DNA of 64,000 nt. Source: Phyto melanocephala. Lineage: Eukaryota > Arthropoda > Insecta > Diptera > Rhinophoridae. The stretch covers positions 119,299,062 to 119,363,061 of the forward strand of contig OW799236.1 of NCBI GenBank assembly GCA_941918925.1, read 5' to 3'. Shown here piece after piece: positions 49,511 through 59,422 of this stretch (the stretch's first letter is position 1; every line of letters begins with the position of its first letter). A program made the translations under genes and the position numbers. Under the pieces are notes generated by a model that ran no database searches, was not told the origin of the DNA, and saw only the letters and a program-made list of their open reading frames with translations.

Positions 49511-50392
49511 TATACCCTTCACACAGTGAAAAAGGGTATATATAGGTTTGTCATTCCGTGTGAAATTTCTACAATTTTGATTTCCGACCCCATAAAGTAT
49601 ATATTTTCTGAAAGCTTATGAATAGGGGAGTCGATTAAGCCCTGTCAGTCTGTCCGTCTGTCCGTCTGACCGTCTGTCCGTGTGTATGTTGAAATCAACT
49701 TTTTGAAGCCCCCCGACATCGCTTGGACTCGGGTGGGGTATTAAAATATCAGAAATATTCGGGAGTAGATCGGTATTGAAAATCAGAAACATCGGTACAT
49801 AAACAACTGAGATATGAGCAAAAACCCACGACCACCTCGATTTTTTTTTCACAAAAACAACATTACAACAACAACATACATACATACAAACGTGTATACT
49901 GGTTAGAGAAAACGTGGCATTGAATCCCAGCTGAGCCAAAAAAAATTTTTTTTTATTTTTTTTTTAATTTTTTTTTTAATTTTTTTTTTTATTTTTTTTT
50001 TATTTTTTAATTAATATATTATTTATATTTTTATTATTATTTTTTTTTTAATTTTTTTTTTTAAATATTTTTTTTTGTTTCATATTTATTATATATATTT
50101 TAATTATTTTTTAAAATTTTCTTTTTTAATTTTTTTTTTAAATATTTTTTTAAATTTTTTTTTAAAATTTTTTTTTTTAAAATTTTTTTTTTAAATTTTT
50201 TTTTATTTTTTTTTTAACATACATGCGTAAATTTATAATTTTACAATGTGGATGTTTTTATATATGTATGGTTTTTATATGTTTGTACGTATATCATATG
50301 GAATGGTGATACAAACTACTGTTATTGCATGACTACTCGGTGTGAAGGGTATATAAGATTCGGCACGGCCGAATATAGCGCTCTTACTTGTT
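49511..50392 (-). mobile_element. Family A mini-me/Helentron-like element, copy e (most complete)
   Basis: This minus-orientation copy gives the full layout. It opens AACAAGTAAGAGCGCTAT, then hairpin ATTCGGC-CGT-GCCGAAT and the TATACCCTTCACAC sub-terminal block. About 110 bp of unique sequence (50225-50320 region) follow, then a 250-bp A/T tract, the tRNA-like segment and a short TATG run. Next are the TTTTTGCTCATATCTCAG block, the GACR microsatellite (49638-49683) and TATATACTTTATGGGGTCGG. It closes with ACGGAATGACAAA and the hairpin TATACCC-TTTTTCACTGTGTGAA-GGGTATA. The last 14 bases are an exact inverted copy of the 5' sub-terminal block. No protein is encoded. Confidence 0.92.
49898..49937 (+). 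other. tRNA-like segment in family A copy e
   Basis: ACTGGTTAGAG then ATTGAATCCCAGCTGAGCC has the same D-arm/T-arm layout as copy d, with one base changed in the box B core (C to T). Confidence 0.45.
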
Positions 50393-51182
50393 TTTTTTGT
50401 GTTAGTTTTTTTTTATTTATAGTAACTGTTCTTTTATGTTGATGATTATAGAATAAGTAAAGCAAGAGAAAAGAGAGAGAGAGAGAGAATGTGCCAGCAA
50501 AAAAGCAGTTCTTTAAAATTTCTTTACAGCTATTTTATTATTATGCTTTTCATCATAATCATTTCTTAAAGGATGTTTTTTTTATACTTCAACTTCATCC
50601 TTTGCTTTCTTCTAAGTCAAATGAAGTTGTTGATGTTTGTTGCTGCTACAGTGCAATATACCATCGCGTATATAAAAGAAGTTGCTTAGAATTTTTTTTT
50701 GTTCTTAGTTAAACTAAATTTTTTTCTTGCTTCAATATAAAAACATCATGAAACTAAAACCATTTTATTATTCTACAACAAAATGCACTTGCACTTTTCT
50801 TGTTCCCGGTATTTTTAGCGTTTATCTCTGTTTCGCTTTTATTTTATTTATTTTTTATTAAATGTTTTAAATCGACTACATGTAGATGCTGACAGTGATG
50901 CAGTGTGCAGGAGTTTTGCATTATATTTAAAATAATTGCTTTATGCTTTCATCATAAATTATTATAGTTATAAAAAAGTGTTATCAAAAGTGAAAGAATC
51001 CTTTTAAAATTGAGTACAAGTTTATTTAGAAATCCAAGGAAATAAAGAAGCTAAACAAAATATATAAGGAGTGGCTCAGTAAGAATACACTTTTTCGTTA
51101 TTTGTTCTTGTGCAAGTGGCAAATTTGATATTTGGAAATTGTCACATACATTTTTTTTTGACTATTAAAAACTCAGCGCTTT
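50393..51182. other. AT-rich spacer, nothing coding recognised
   Basis: A (GA)n microsatellite lies at 50471-50488. The frames at 50248-50442 and 50491-50712 have no motif. The last ~115 bp probably contain the 5' part of the following mariner relic, but no inverted repeat was confirmed. Confidence 0.5.
50471..50488 (+). repeat. (GA)n microsatellite
   Basis: About nine GA units, uninterrupted. Confidence 0.85.
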
Positions 51183-51880
51183 ATGAAGGAACAACGTGTT
51201 ATAATTGTAAAAATTTATTTCAAATGCTTAGAAATTTATGCTGAGACCGTTTGCAAACTTGGAATAGTTTTCATTCAAAATGTACTTAGTATGTCAACCA
51301 TTCAAAAAATGATCAAAAAATTTTAACAAGCTGGGAAAATCATAGACCATAAGACTGCTGTGCTTTAACATTCCGGTCGGTCTCTTGAAAACATTGCTGT
51401 TGTAAACTAGAGTGTCGCTGAATGCCCAAAAAAAATCAACTCGACATTTTTCTTAACAACTTTAAATTTTATTAAGCGCTACGCAGAGATATTTGACAAA
51501 GGATCTCTACCTAAGTACAAAATTCACCTTTCCTAGTAGCTCAAACCAAAAGATCATGGAGAGAGAGCCGGCGATTCGTTCAATGGGTAATGAAACAAAA
51601 AAAATTTCGATCGGATTCATTATAACGGCGTTCTTTTGGCCTCAACTGGACGGCAAGGACAAACAGAAGGTTTTATTAAAACGGCACCGCACCGCTCATG
51701 AAAAAATTCATTTATTGAAGCTACGACTTCTAAAACAAATTATCGATAACAATTCTGATGTCATCTGGCCACCAAGCTTATGTGATTTAACGCCGTGCGA
51801 TTTGTTAATGGGGTTTTTTGAAATCTAAGTCTTATGCGAATACTTAATCGAAATTTGTCTTATTTACAATCCAACAAAAA
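51183..51880 (+). pseudogene. Mariner-like transposase relic
   Basis: An ATG at 51183 begins MKEQRVIIVKIYFKC, EIYAETVCKLG and MSTIQKMIKKF, the first HTH. Further pieces are RYLTKDLYLS near 51480 (end of the second HTH), FVQWVMKQKKF near 51570, a degraded QQDGATCHTSHETIHLLK-like block near 51680-51715, then WPPSLCDLTPCDLL near 51765-51800 and a trailing KSQVY-like piece. About 350 bases of the core are missing, including the first catalytic Asp. Frameshifts are numerous. It ends about 50 bp before family B copy 1. Confidence 0.8.
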
Positions 51881-52074
51881 AAAAACACAACTATCTTAAA
51901 AAAAAAATTTCGTGTGTTTATTAAAAAATAACAAGTAAGAGCACTATATTCGGCTGTGCCGAATCTTTTATACCCACCACCAATTTTGTGTACATTTAAA
52001 GCACAATAGTTATTATTTTGTTAATCGCTATGGAATAATCTCTTTATAATAAAATATGTATCACTTTCTTTGTA

Positions 52075-52687
52075 GAGGGTGGTTAAATTTTTTAGGGCGC
52101 ATGTTGAAGGTGAACAACACCTAGTCTTTTAATTTGTTTTCTGCATTTCACTTGATATTTCTCAATCTCAAATTTACTCAATTTGACCCGTGGAAAGATA
52201 CGCAAATAAACAACGCTTTAAAGTTCTTCAGGTTTTTTATAAAAATGGGCAATCAAAAGCAAATCGCATTTTGTGCACTTCGTAATTCTTTTAATCAACA
52301 AAATCGTTCAAATTCGTCCACAATAGGGAGAATTGTAAAAAATATTTAAATTTCTGCAAAACAGGTCTGTATAAAATGTTAGAAAATCTGTGAATGCCTT
52401 CTTAGTTCGCTGAATGGGAACCACTGCTGGTTTTTGCGATAGTGTGGCAAAAGAGCAGTCAACCTCGTCTCATCATCAATTGAGCATCAACATTGTCATT
52501 GAAAATTTGGACCATCAGATAGAGGAGTGGCGCCAAGGATGGTGGGAGGGGGTCATTTGGCCGATATTTTGTTAAATACATAATTGAACCATACAAATAT
52601 TATCATTATAAAAAAAATGATAATAATTTCTTAAATAATTTGTGATTTATTTAAAATCAACATCGGCCCTTAAAATTTAAACACCCT
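52075..52687 (+). mobile_element. Deleted mariner nested in family B copy 1
   Basis: It is flanked by TA (52073-52074, 52688-52689). The left end GAGGGTGGTTAAATTTTTTA continues GGGCGCATGTTGAAGG; the right end is the inverted AAGGGTGTTTAAATTTTAAG, GGCCGATGTTGA. Inside are QSKQIAFCALR-type and NRSNSSTIGRIVK HTH pieces, then a fusion to the C-terminal GGHLADI block near 52550. It is about 613 bp, so most of the transposase including the catalytic core is deleted. Confidence 0.85.
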
Positions 52688-52734
52688 TAATAACTTCGGT
52701 ATGCTAGTAAAATGTTTTCGAAAATTTAGTCTTT

Positions 52735-53300
52735 TAGTAAATGTGGGCGTTAAAGTAGGAGTGTCAGTAAAGTTTCTGCTAATAAATACAACTAAGATAT
52801 TTCAATATAGTCCTTTATTTTCCTAAAAGCTTTGTCAATAGAGAAATTACATGAATTTAAGATAAACCGTTATGGGAGGTGGGCGTTAAAGTAAGCGTGT
52901 TACCTTAACTTTTTGGCACAACGATTACATTGATTAAAAGGATATTGGTAGCAAATTTGATCATCATACCTCTAATTTTGGCGGCTTTATGAGCTTTTAA
53001 ATTTCATTAACGGTAGATAACGTGAAAAGTGTGCGTTATAGTAGGCATGTCAAAGTTGTTTTTGCTAATGAGTACAACTTAGGTGTTTCAATATAGCTCT
53101 TTGTTATTCCAAAATCTTTATTAATAGAGAAATTATATGAATTTTAGGTAAAACGTTATATGGGAGGTGGGCGTAAAAGTGGGCGTGGCACATTGGCTTT
53201 CCGTTACAAAAAAGCGTCTCATCAAAAAACAAAGTGTGCAAAATTTCAGAGTCGTACATCCAATTTTGTTGCTTCTATGACGTTTTTGTTTTTAAATATA
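52735..53300 (+). repeat. Two direct copies of a ~287-bp segment in family B copy 1
   Basis: Blocks such as GTGGGCGTTAAAGTAGG, CTAATAAATACAACTAAG, TTTCAATATAGTCCTTT, AATAGAGAAATTACATGAAT and GGGAGGTGGGCGT recur about 287 bases later with roughly 80% identity by eye. Family B copy 2 lacks this whole region. Confidence 0.75.
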
Positions 53301-53805
53301 CCAAAAAATACACTGTGCGGTATAAATTTTCGTACATTTTGATCGATAACTCCTCTCCTAATGCATAGATTTTGATAATTTTCGGGGAAAAATATTGCTT
53401 TTACTCAGGAAATATATATTCGGAGTTTCATGAGTCTACGTTAATGCGTTTGGACACAATTCCATTTTATTCGATGTTCGAAGGACACGGTTTTTTCGAC
53501 CTACTCTTGCTTTTCGAGCTATAACTCCCTTCCTAATATTCCGATTTAGCCCATTTTCAATACCAAACAAACCTTGTCTATAAGAAAGATTCTGGCAAAA
53601 AAATTGAGGCCCCTAGCTTTTTCGGTGCGACCTCTATCGTGCTTTCAACAGACGGACAGACGGACGGACATAGCTAGATCGTCATCAAATCAAACCCTGA
53701 TTCAGAATATATACACTTTATGGGGTCTAAAATGGATATTTCGATGTGTTACAAACGGAATGACAAAATGAATATACCCCCACCATTTTTTTGGTGGCGG
53801 GTATA

Positions 53806-54271
53806 AAAACGTATATTTTTACTGAGACTCCTTTTTTATACGAATTCAGATTTTTTCGGAGAAGGCTTTAATACTGTAATTACACGAAAATTTTTACAAG
53901 AAAACTATTTATCCCGACGAATACTTTACACATAATTAAGCATACAATCCAAATATTATTCATAAACGAAGATTTTTTAAATTTAAACATTTGTTTTCAT
54001 TAACAATAAAATAAAATTTATGAAAATTTTTCATATAAGTCCTCACCAATAGAAGAAAATTTAAAATTCACTACGATCTTAGTTTTAACCAGTTGGTGTA
54101 CACAAAAAAAAAAAACATAATTGTGGTGATCATAATCTAATAGTAAGATACTCTGATTTGATTGTTCGATTGTAGTTAGAAGATTAATTAAACTGTTATC
54201 CAATTTTATTTAGTTTAAAGCAATTTCAAAGCATCAAAAATTTAACTAATAATTAAAAAGAAATAACAAAA
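53806..54271. other. AT-rich spacer with a palindrome-type repeat fragment
   Basis: No gene is recognised. 54094-54165 resembles 63335-63400 (CATAATTGTGGTGATCATAATC versus TATGGTTGTGGTAACCATAATC at the same offset from an ACAC-A-rich leader). Confidence 0.5.
54094..54165 (+). repeat. Fragment related to the palindrome-rich repeat at 63335
   Basis: TACAC, an A run, ATTGTGGT, CATAATC, TAG and GATACT/ATACT-type blocks are shared in order with 63335-63400. The extent beyond about 70 bp is unclear. Confidence 0.5.
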
Positions 54272-54406
54272 CAGGTGCCGAGTTACAGCATTCGATATCG
54301 AACGAAATTTTACTCGAACCATCGAGTTCGCTGTGCTTTAGGTATAGAGATTCTACAAAGAATTTTTAAATTTCGATCACGTTCGAATGCCGTAATTCGG
54401 CCTCAG
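54272..54406 (+). mobile_element. 135-bp inverted-repeat MITE, copy 1
   Basis: About 39-bp inverted ends: left CAGGTGCCGAGTTACAGC, ATTCGATATCGAACGAAATT; right (inverted) CTGAGGCCGAATTACGGC, ATTCGAACGTGATCGAAATT. The centre contains TTTAGGTATAGAGATTCT. It has the same length and layout as 59473-59607 but is inverted. It is non-coding and of unknown superfamily. Confidence 0.85.
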
Positions 54407-54840
54407 AATTTAATTTTTGTTTGTAACTTTAAACTACCCCATTTGAAATTAGTAATGCACAAAATAATTATATAGAATTAAATACTTAGTGAAAAGGTGA
54501 CACCCGTTACAAAAGTTAGAAATATTAAACGAAAAGTTTTTACTTGAGAAATTTTCACAACTCCTTCAAAGAAAGCATTTCAAGTAGCTATATAAAGTTT
54601 CGTCGTCTTTGACTTCGTAGTTTCAGTATTTAAAAGGACGTACATATATCAGAGATTTTTACTGATGTTCATATTTCGTTAAAAAAATATTTTTGTCTAT
54701 CTTGAAGACATATGTATGTAGCATCGTGCCAATTTGTTTTTCTTTGCAAGTAATAATAATTGTTGTTTTTATTTGTGTTCAATTTCGTTTAAGAATAAAG
54801 CACAGTGTTACGGTTCGATTGTGTTGAACCACTTTGCCAG
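54407..54840. other. AT-rich spacer, nothing recognised
   Basis: No motifs were identified between the MITE and the Harbinger-like element. Confidence 0.5.
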
Positions 54841-55108
54841 TTAAGCTGGATTCACCCATAAAATTTATGTTCAGAACAAATTTTTTTTGTATTGAGTTTG
54901 ATGTTTTACTTTTGAGAGAGAGAGAGATTATTTTGTTCAGAAAGATTTTTCTTGAATTGGTTTAATTTTAATTCTTGTTCAGAAGAAACTGAATTGGGAT
55001 GCCACTATTTTTCAATATTTACATGAAAATTGAATTTGGTTGCCACATCACACAGTGTCAGTACATTTATTATACAAAAATTGTTTTTGCCGAAAATTAA
55101 CAATCAAA

Positions 55109-55253
55109 ATGGAATTTAATGAAAATATTGCTCAAAAATTAATAGAAGAATTAAAAAACCAGGAAGAAAATGTTTGTATGACATGAGCAATAGTGCATAC
55201 AAAAATAATTATTTAAAACAGGGTTTATGGAATGAAATAGAAGCGACTCTTTT
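55109..55253 (+). pseudogene. MADF/Myb-like protein N-terminal remnant
   Basis: An ATG at 55109 reads MEFNENIAQKLIEELKNQEE, NVCMT and a stop. After a frameshift at about 55184 the sequence continues SNSAYKNNYLKQGLWNEIEA, which resembles the YK(N/D)...K..W.EI signature of MADF/Myb-SANT DNA-binding domains. Harbinger elements carry such a second gene beside the transposase. Identification rests on this short match, so it is tentative. Confidence 0.5.
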
Positions 55254-55349
55254 TATTTTCGATTTTTTTTTATAAATTTCTTTTGCAAACAAATTGACTT
55301 TATGCACTTCAATTAAAAATAATAATTTTAGTTTTCTTCTATCCGACAT
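55215..55349 (-). pseudogene. Possible second-gene (transposase?) N-terminal remnant
   Basis: An ATG on the minus strand at 55349 reads MSDRRKLKLLFLIEV, HKVNLFAKEIYKKK, converging on the MADF-like remnant. Its position fits the start of a Harbinger transposase cut off by an internal deletion. The residues themselves are not diagnostic. Confidence 0.35.
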
Positions 55350-55577
55350 TTTCTTCACATATATTTTAATGAAATAATTTACGTTTGTATTTATTTACAT
55401 AGTTTGCTAGCGGTGCTTCCACTTTGTACAACTGTTTGCATTTTATATTATATGGCAGCTTTGTTTTTTCGGACAAATTTTCTTAAATGGGTGAATCGTT
55501 CTGCAGAAAACTCTCAGTAAAAAATGTTATTCTCCGGAAAAAATTTTGTTCAGAACAAATGGGTGAATTCACCTTTA

Positions 55578-55864
55578 CACTAGTGCCTAAACGCAATACT
55601 AGTGCCTAACGCCGAAGCGACAATCATAAACAAGAGAATAAACGTTCTGTAATGAACAGTAATGTTTTCTCATATTGTTTTAGAAAACCCACAATAGCTC
55701 AAATAGCACTACCATTCAATAATTACAAAAAAGTCAAACAGTTGTACCAGCCAAATACAATACCAAACGCTTCGTCAAAATTGAATTTTCGAATTGCTTA
55801 GCATTGCCGTTGCGTTATTTTGGTTTGCTTCATGCAAGTTATATGGCTGTTAAGCGAACTTTTT
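55578..55864. other. Spacer with a short direct repeat
   Basis: ACTAGTGCCTAA occurs twice (near 55580 and 55599). Otherwise nothing is recognised. Confidence 0.5.
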
Positions 55865-56838
55865 TATACCCGCCACCAAAAAAATGGTGGGGGTATATTC
55901 ATTTTGTCATTCCGTTTGTAACACATCGAAATATCCATTTTAGACCCCATAAAGTATATATATTCTGAATCGGGGTTTGATTTTATGACGATCTAGCTAT
56001 GTCCGTCCGTCTGTCCGTCTGTTGAAAGCACGATAGAGGTCGCACCGAAAAAGCTAGGCGGCTCAAATTTTGCCAGAATCTTTCTTATAGACAAGGTTAT
56101 TTAATTTTAAGGGACTACGTTGATTTTGAATAAAATTATTATGAAATTATTATCATTTATTTTTATAATGATAATATTTGTATGCTTCAATTATGTATGG
56201 AACTAAATATCGGCCAAATGGCCCCCCAACCTAGGCGGCACACCACGATCCGATAGTCCAAATTTTCAATGACACTGTTGATGCTCGATTGTTGGGCACG
56301 ATGATGAGTCGAGGTTGCTTGCTCTTTTGCCACGTTATCGTGAAAAACAGCAATGTTTCCCATTCAACGAACTAAGATGGCATTCACAGATGTTTTCACA
56401 TTTCATACAGACCTGCTTTGCAGACATTTAAATATTTTTTACAATTCTCACGATTGTGGACGAATACGAACGATCATGTTGACCAAAAGAATCACGAAGT
56501 GCACAAAATGCATTTTGATTTGAACGCCCATTTTTATAAAATTCTTTTATATTTAAAAGCGTTGCTCGATTGCCTATCTTTCCACGGTTCAAATTGAGTT
56601 AGTCTGAGATTGAGAAATGTCAAATGAAATGCAAGAAAAAAGTTGAAGTTTAGGTGTGGTTCACCTTCAACATGGGCCCTTAAAATTTAACCACCCTCTA
56701 CAAAGAAAGTGATACATATTTTATTATAAGGAGATTATTCCATAGCGATTAACAAAATAATAAATATTGTGCTTTAAATGTACACAAAATTGGTGGTGGG
56801 TATAAAAGATTCGGCACAGCCGAATATAGTGCTCTTAC
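55865..56838 (-). mobile_element. Family B mini-me/Helentron-like composite, copy 2 (minus)
   Basis: It has the same ends as copy 1 read on the minus strand: GTAAGAGCACTATATTCGGC hairpin, TATACCCACCACCA, and a 3' hairpin TATACCC...TGGTGGCGGGTATA. The nested mariner sits at the same base of the host element as in copy 1. The ~287-bp duplicated region and neighbouring sequence (copy 1 52690-53566) are absent, giving 974 bp against 1,876. The GTCY tract is GTCCGTCCGTCTGTCCGTCT (56001-56020). Confidence 0.9.
56094..56698 (-). mobile_element. Deleted mariner nested in family B copy 2
   Basis: On the minus strand it starts GAGGGTGGTTAAATTTTAAG and reaches a degraded complementary end near 56094. 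Inside, the pieces FCALRDSF-like, SSTIVRIVKN-like, then HDNVAKEQATSTHHRAQQSS (second HTH) and a late GGHLADI-like block occur in the same deleted arrangement as in copy 1. Copy 2 keeps a few bases absent from copy 1 (an RAQQ-type segment near 56295). Confidence 0.8.
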
Positions 56839-58984
56839 AAAACAATAATAAATATCTACGTTCTGCTCACTTTTGGCTTAAATGTTACTAATCATTATTA
56901 ATAACTCAAAAATATAGACACATTATTCCAGCGGCTGGTAAAATGTACCGGCTTTAGTAGCCTCGATAATGGTTTAAAAGTCATCATGTAACTGCAATCT
57001 TTTAATATTTGTTCCATCATTAAACAAAAATTAAAAAAACACACAAACATTTAAACATGTTGCATAAATTGCTGCAAAGTGGTAACGAATCGCAAAATCA
57101 AACTGTTGGCAAAATCACTGAAAACTGTAAAATCAGCTGGTTCTGATTACGTGATTTTAAACTATTCACCTTTGTACTTTATCCGCTTCTTACTAAATAT
57201 GTCTTTACAATTTAAAAATATTAATTAAATTTAAAGTAAATATTAGAATCCATTATTATACATTATTATGATCAAGATAATTATTGTCTACAATTTTAAT
57301 AATTAATTCAATGATTTCCTTTTGTTATTAATTCAATTTAAATTTGGCCAAAACAATAACAAAACAATTTTCTTTAATTTCCTTTGGCTCTTGCAATGAA
57401 TGACTGAGAAAGTTTTTCGAAATTTTTGCTGTAAGAAAATAATCTGTAATTATTTGTTTGTTTCCCATTTTATATATTTTTATCTGCTTTAAAACATTAA
57501 AAGGATCTTGGTGTTATTTACGTCTCATTGAATATTAAGGTACGTGAGCCTTAGGCTCAATTCAATTCAATATTCTCAATTCTGTGAGCTTTACTTCTTA
57601 CACACCTCCCACCCTTCAAAAGGACTGGCTGTTAAGGAGTAGGTCATTACTATTCTATTCATCTGCCAACATTTAACATTCAGTAAAATATAATTTTACT
57701 TGTGTTGGTGTATGTTTGTGTTACTGTGAGTGTGCTTGTGGTTGAGTGTGTAGCTAAAAGATATTTTTGGTAGTACATTCAATGTGAATAATGAAAATTT
57801 AGACTTTTTGTTGCTGTTCCTACCGGTGTTGCCGGTACGGATGTGTTGTTTGTAAAGTTCGCAATAATTTTTCAATAAACAAGCAATTCGTAAAGGTTTC
57901 ATCATCTTTTCTTGTAGGCGAACAAGGTAAACAGAGTACATTTTCGGGATTTAAACTCGTAGCTAAACGTAAGTTGGTTATCAGTGAGTTGAGGTGTTAC
58001 TATTGTTGATTTTGCCGTTGGTGTCGTTTGGTTTGAAAATAACTTTAAGTAGAATTTTTTTTTAATTTTTTGTAAAATTACAAGATTATTAAAGCTTATA
58101 CAGAAATCTTTCATGTTCAGTTAACTACGCGTTCAGGAGGTAAGTCAATACCCTTAATTGTAGATTAAGTATGTGTGTGTGTGTGTGTGTGTGGGTGTGT
58201 ATAATATTGCTTTGTGTCTGGCTACTGCTTTAGTATGGTTTGCACTCAAAGGGGAGTCATGGACTTGTTGCTGTTTTACGTTACAATATTTTGTTGTCGG
58301 CAGCATGCTGGTGGAAGTAAGATTTTATTGATAATCTTTTGACTTTTGCTGGCTGGTATGATTGGTTATATGCTTCACTGGCCTTTAGGTTTGACTTGTA
58401 AGTATTTGTATTTAATTTTATTGGTCTTATTAATTTGTTCAGTTTATCTTTTAAACAATGTTTTTGTGTGTGTTTTTTTTTAATATTGATTTTTGGTTCT
58501 TTTAGTATATGACAAATGTAAACATTGTTGTTTGCGAATAATATTGATATTGTAAGAGACCTTTGGCAAACAATTATTTTAAAAGAGTCATAAATCTTAT
58601 TCACACTTCATGGCTGGCTACAAGCTGTTTAATGTAAAGCGGAAAGAGTTTTTTGTTTAGAAAGGATTTTAAATTGCCTAAGACCAGTCAAATGTATTGT
58701 TTGTAAAAATAATAGATGATTAATTGTCATGTTTTCCTGGAGGTACAAAACTGGTCTATTGTTTATGGAAAATATTTGATAAATTTTTTATTTATAAAGA
58801 TTTTATTCTTGAAAAATCTGTATTTAAGTTTTAAGAATGTATTTATATCAAGAAGTCATCGTGTGCATAAAGTTTTGATACATTTTGTATTAGACAAAAA
58901 TTAAAAGTCTTGGATTAATTTGTTAAAAGTAAAAAATTTGTTAAAAACTAAAAGAAAATTAATGCAATACAGTTGAATGAACTA
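56839..58984. other. Intergenic DNA, T/G-biased on the plus strand in its second half
   Basis: No domain is found in the frames at 57696-57941, 57902-58114 or 58281-58604 (all minus). From about 57690 the plus strand is poor in C and rich in T and G, with a (TG)n run at 58172-58200. A non-coding transcript or UTR could give such asymmetry, but nothing in the sequence proves it. Confidence 0.5.
58172..58200 (+). repeat. (TG)n microsatellite
   Basis: About 14 units with one GGG interruption towards the end. Confidence 0.9.
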
Positions 58985-58988
58985 GGTT

Positions 58989-59398
58989 GGTCTTCTTGTT
59001 TAATCGGTTCTTTAATTAAACCAATATTTGAGTTAAGTCGGTCTTCCAGTTAATTTTGTCTTTTAGTTTAATAGTTCTTCAAGTGTAATTGGCCTTTTAG
59101 TAAAATCGGTCTTTAGTTAAATCTGTCTTCTACTAAGTATAGCAGTCTTTTATTTAAATTTGTTTTTTAGTTTTATCCGTTTTTTTTAGCTAAATCGAGC
59201 TTCAAGAACAATTGGGTACAATTAAGCTGCTAGTGTAATCGATATTTTTATTGAGTCTACTTTTAGTTCAATCAGGCTTCTAAATCAATGTGATTTAGTT
59301 AAGTAAAATTGATCCTTTATTTTAATAGATCTTTTGGTTTAATTGATCTATTTTTTAATATGTTGTTCAGACCAACAGGTCTTTAAGTCTTTGAGATT
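58989..59398 (+). repeat. Diverged 17-bp minisatellite, about 24 units
   Basis: Units of 17 bases can be laid out in register: GGTCTTCTTGTTTAATC (58989), GGTTCTTTAATTAAACC (59006), AATATTTGAGTTAAGTC (59023), GGTCTTCCAGTTAATTT (59040), TGTCTTTTAGTTTAATA (59057) and onward, with occasional 16- and 18-base units and two longer gaps. The approximate consensus is GGTCTTTTAGTTAAATC. It is old and non-coding. Confidence 0.8.
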
Positions 59399-59422
59399 AA
59401 CCAGTCGTTTTTTAGCTGACGC

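Larger units (their letters stand above)
51930..53805 (+). mobile_element. Family B mini-me/Helentron-like composite, copy 1
   Basis: It starts AACAAGTAAGAGCACTAT and hairpin ATTCGGC-TGT-GCCGAAT (51948-51964), nearly identical to family A, then TATACCCACCACCA. A deleted mariner sits at 52075-52687. Two direct copies of a ~287-bp segment follow (about 52735-53021 and 53022-53300). The 3' part holds GTTGAAAGCAC-type sequence, a GACR microsatellite (53648-53668), ATATACACTTTATGGGGTC, ACAAACGGAATGACAAA and the hairpin TATACCCCCACCA-TTTTTT-TGGTGGCGGGTATA. It has no intact coding sequence. Confidence 0.9.
54844..55574. mobile_element. Harbinger-like non-autonomous element with TTA duplication
   Basis: TTA flanks both sides (54841-54843, 55575-55577). 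The ends are AGCTGGATTCACCCAT and, inverted, AGGTGAATTCACCCAT (two mismatches in 16), with further shared TTCAGAACAAATTTTTT just inside. A 3-bp TTA/TAA duplication and paired genes are features of PIF/Harbinger transposons. Two convergent gene remnants lie inside (55109-55253 plus; 55349 towards 55215 minus). At 731 bp it is a deleted derivative. Confidence 0.8.

Noticed and set aside
57530..57640. Possible LTR-retrotransposon 3' border (a GGGTGGGAGG purine tract on the minus strand followed by TGTAAGAAG)
   Set aside because: No second LTR, primer-binding site or coding domain was found nearby, so the resemblance is too thin.
58281..58604. 107-codon minus-strand frame
   Set aside because: Lysine/asparagine-rich translation of T-rich DNA with no domain. 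The neighbouring minus frames overlap out of phase and give no consistent gene.
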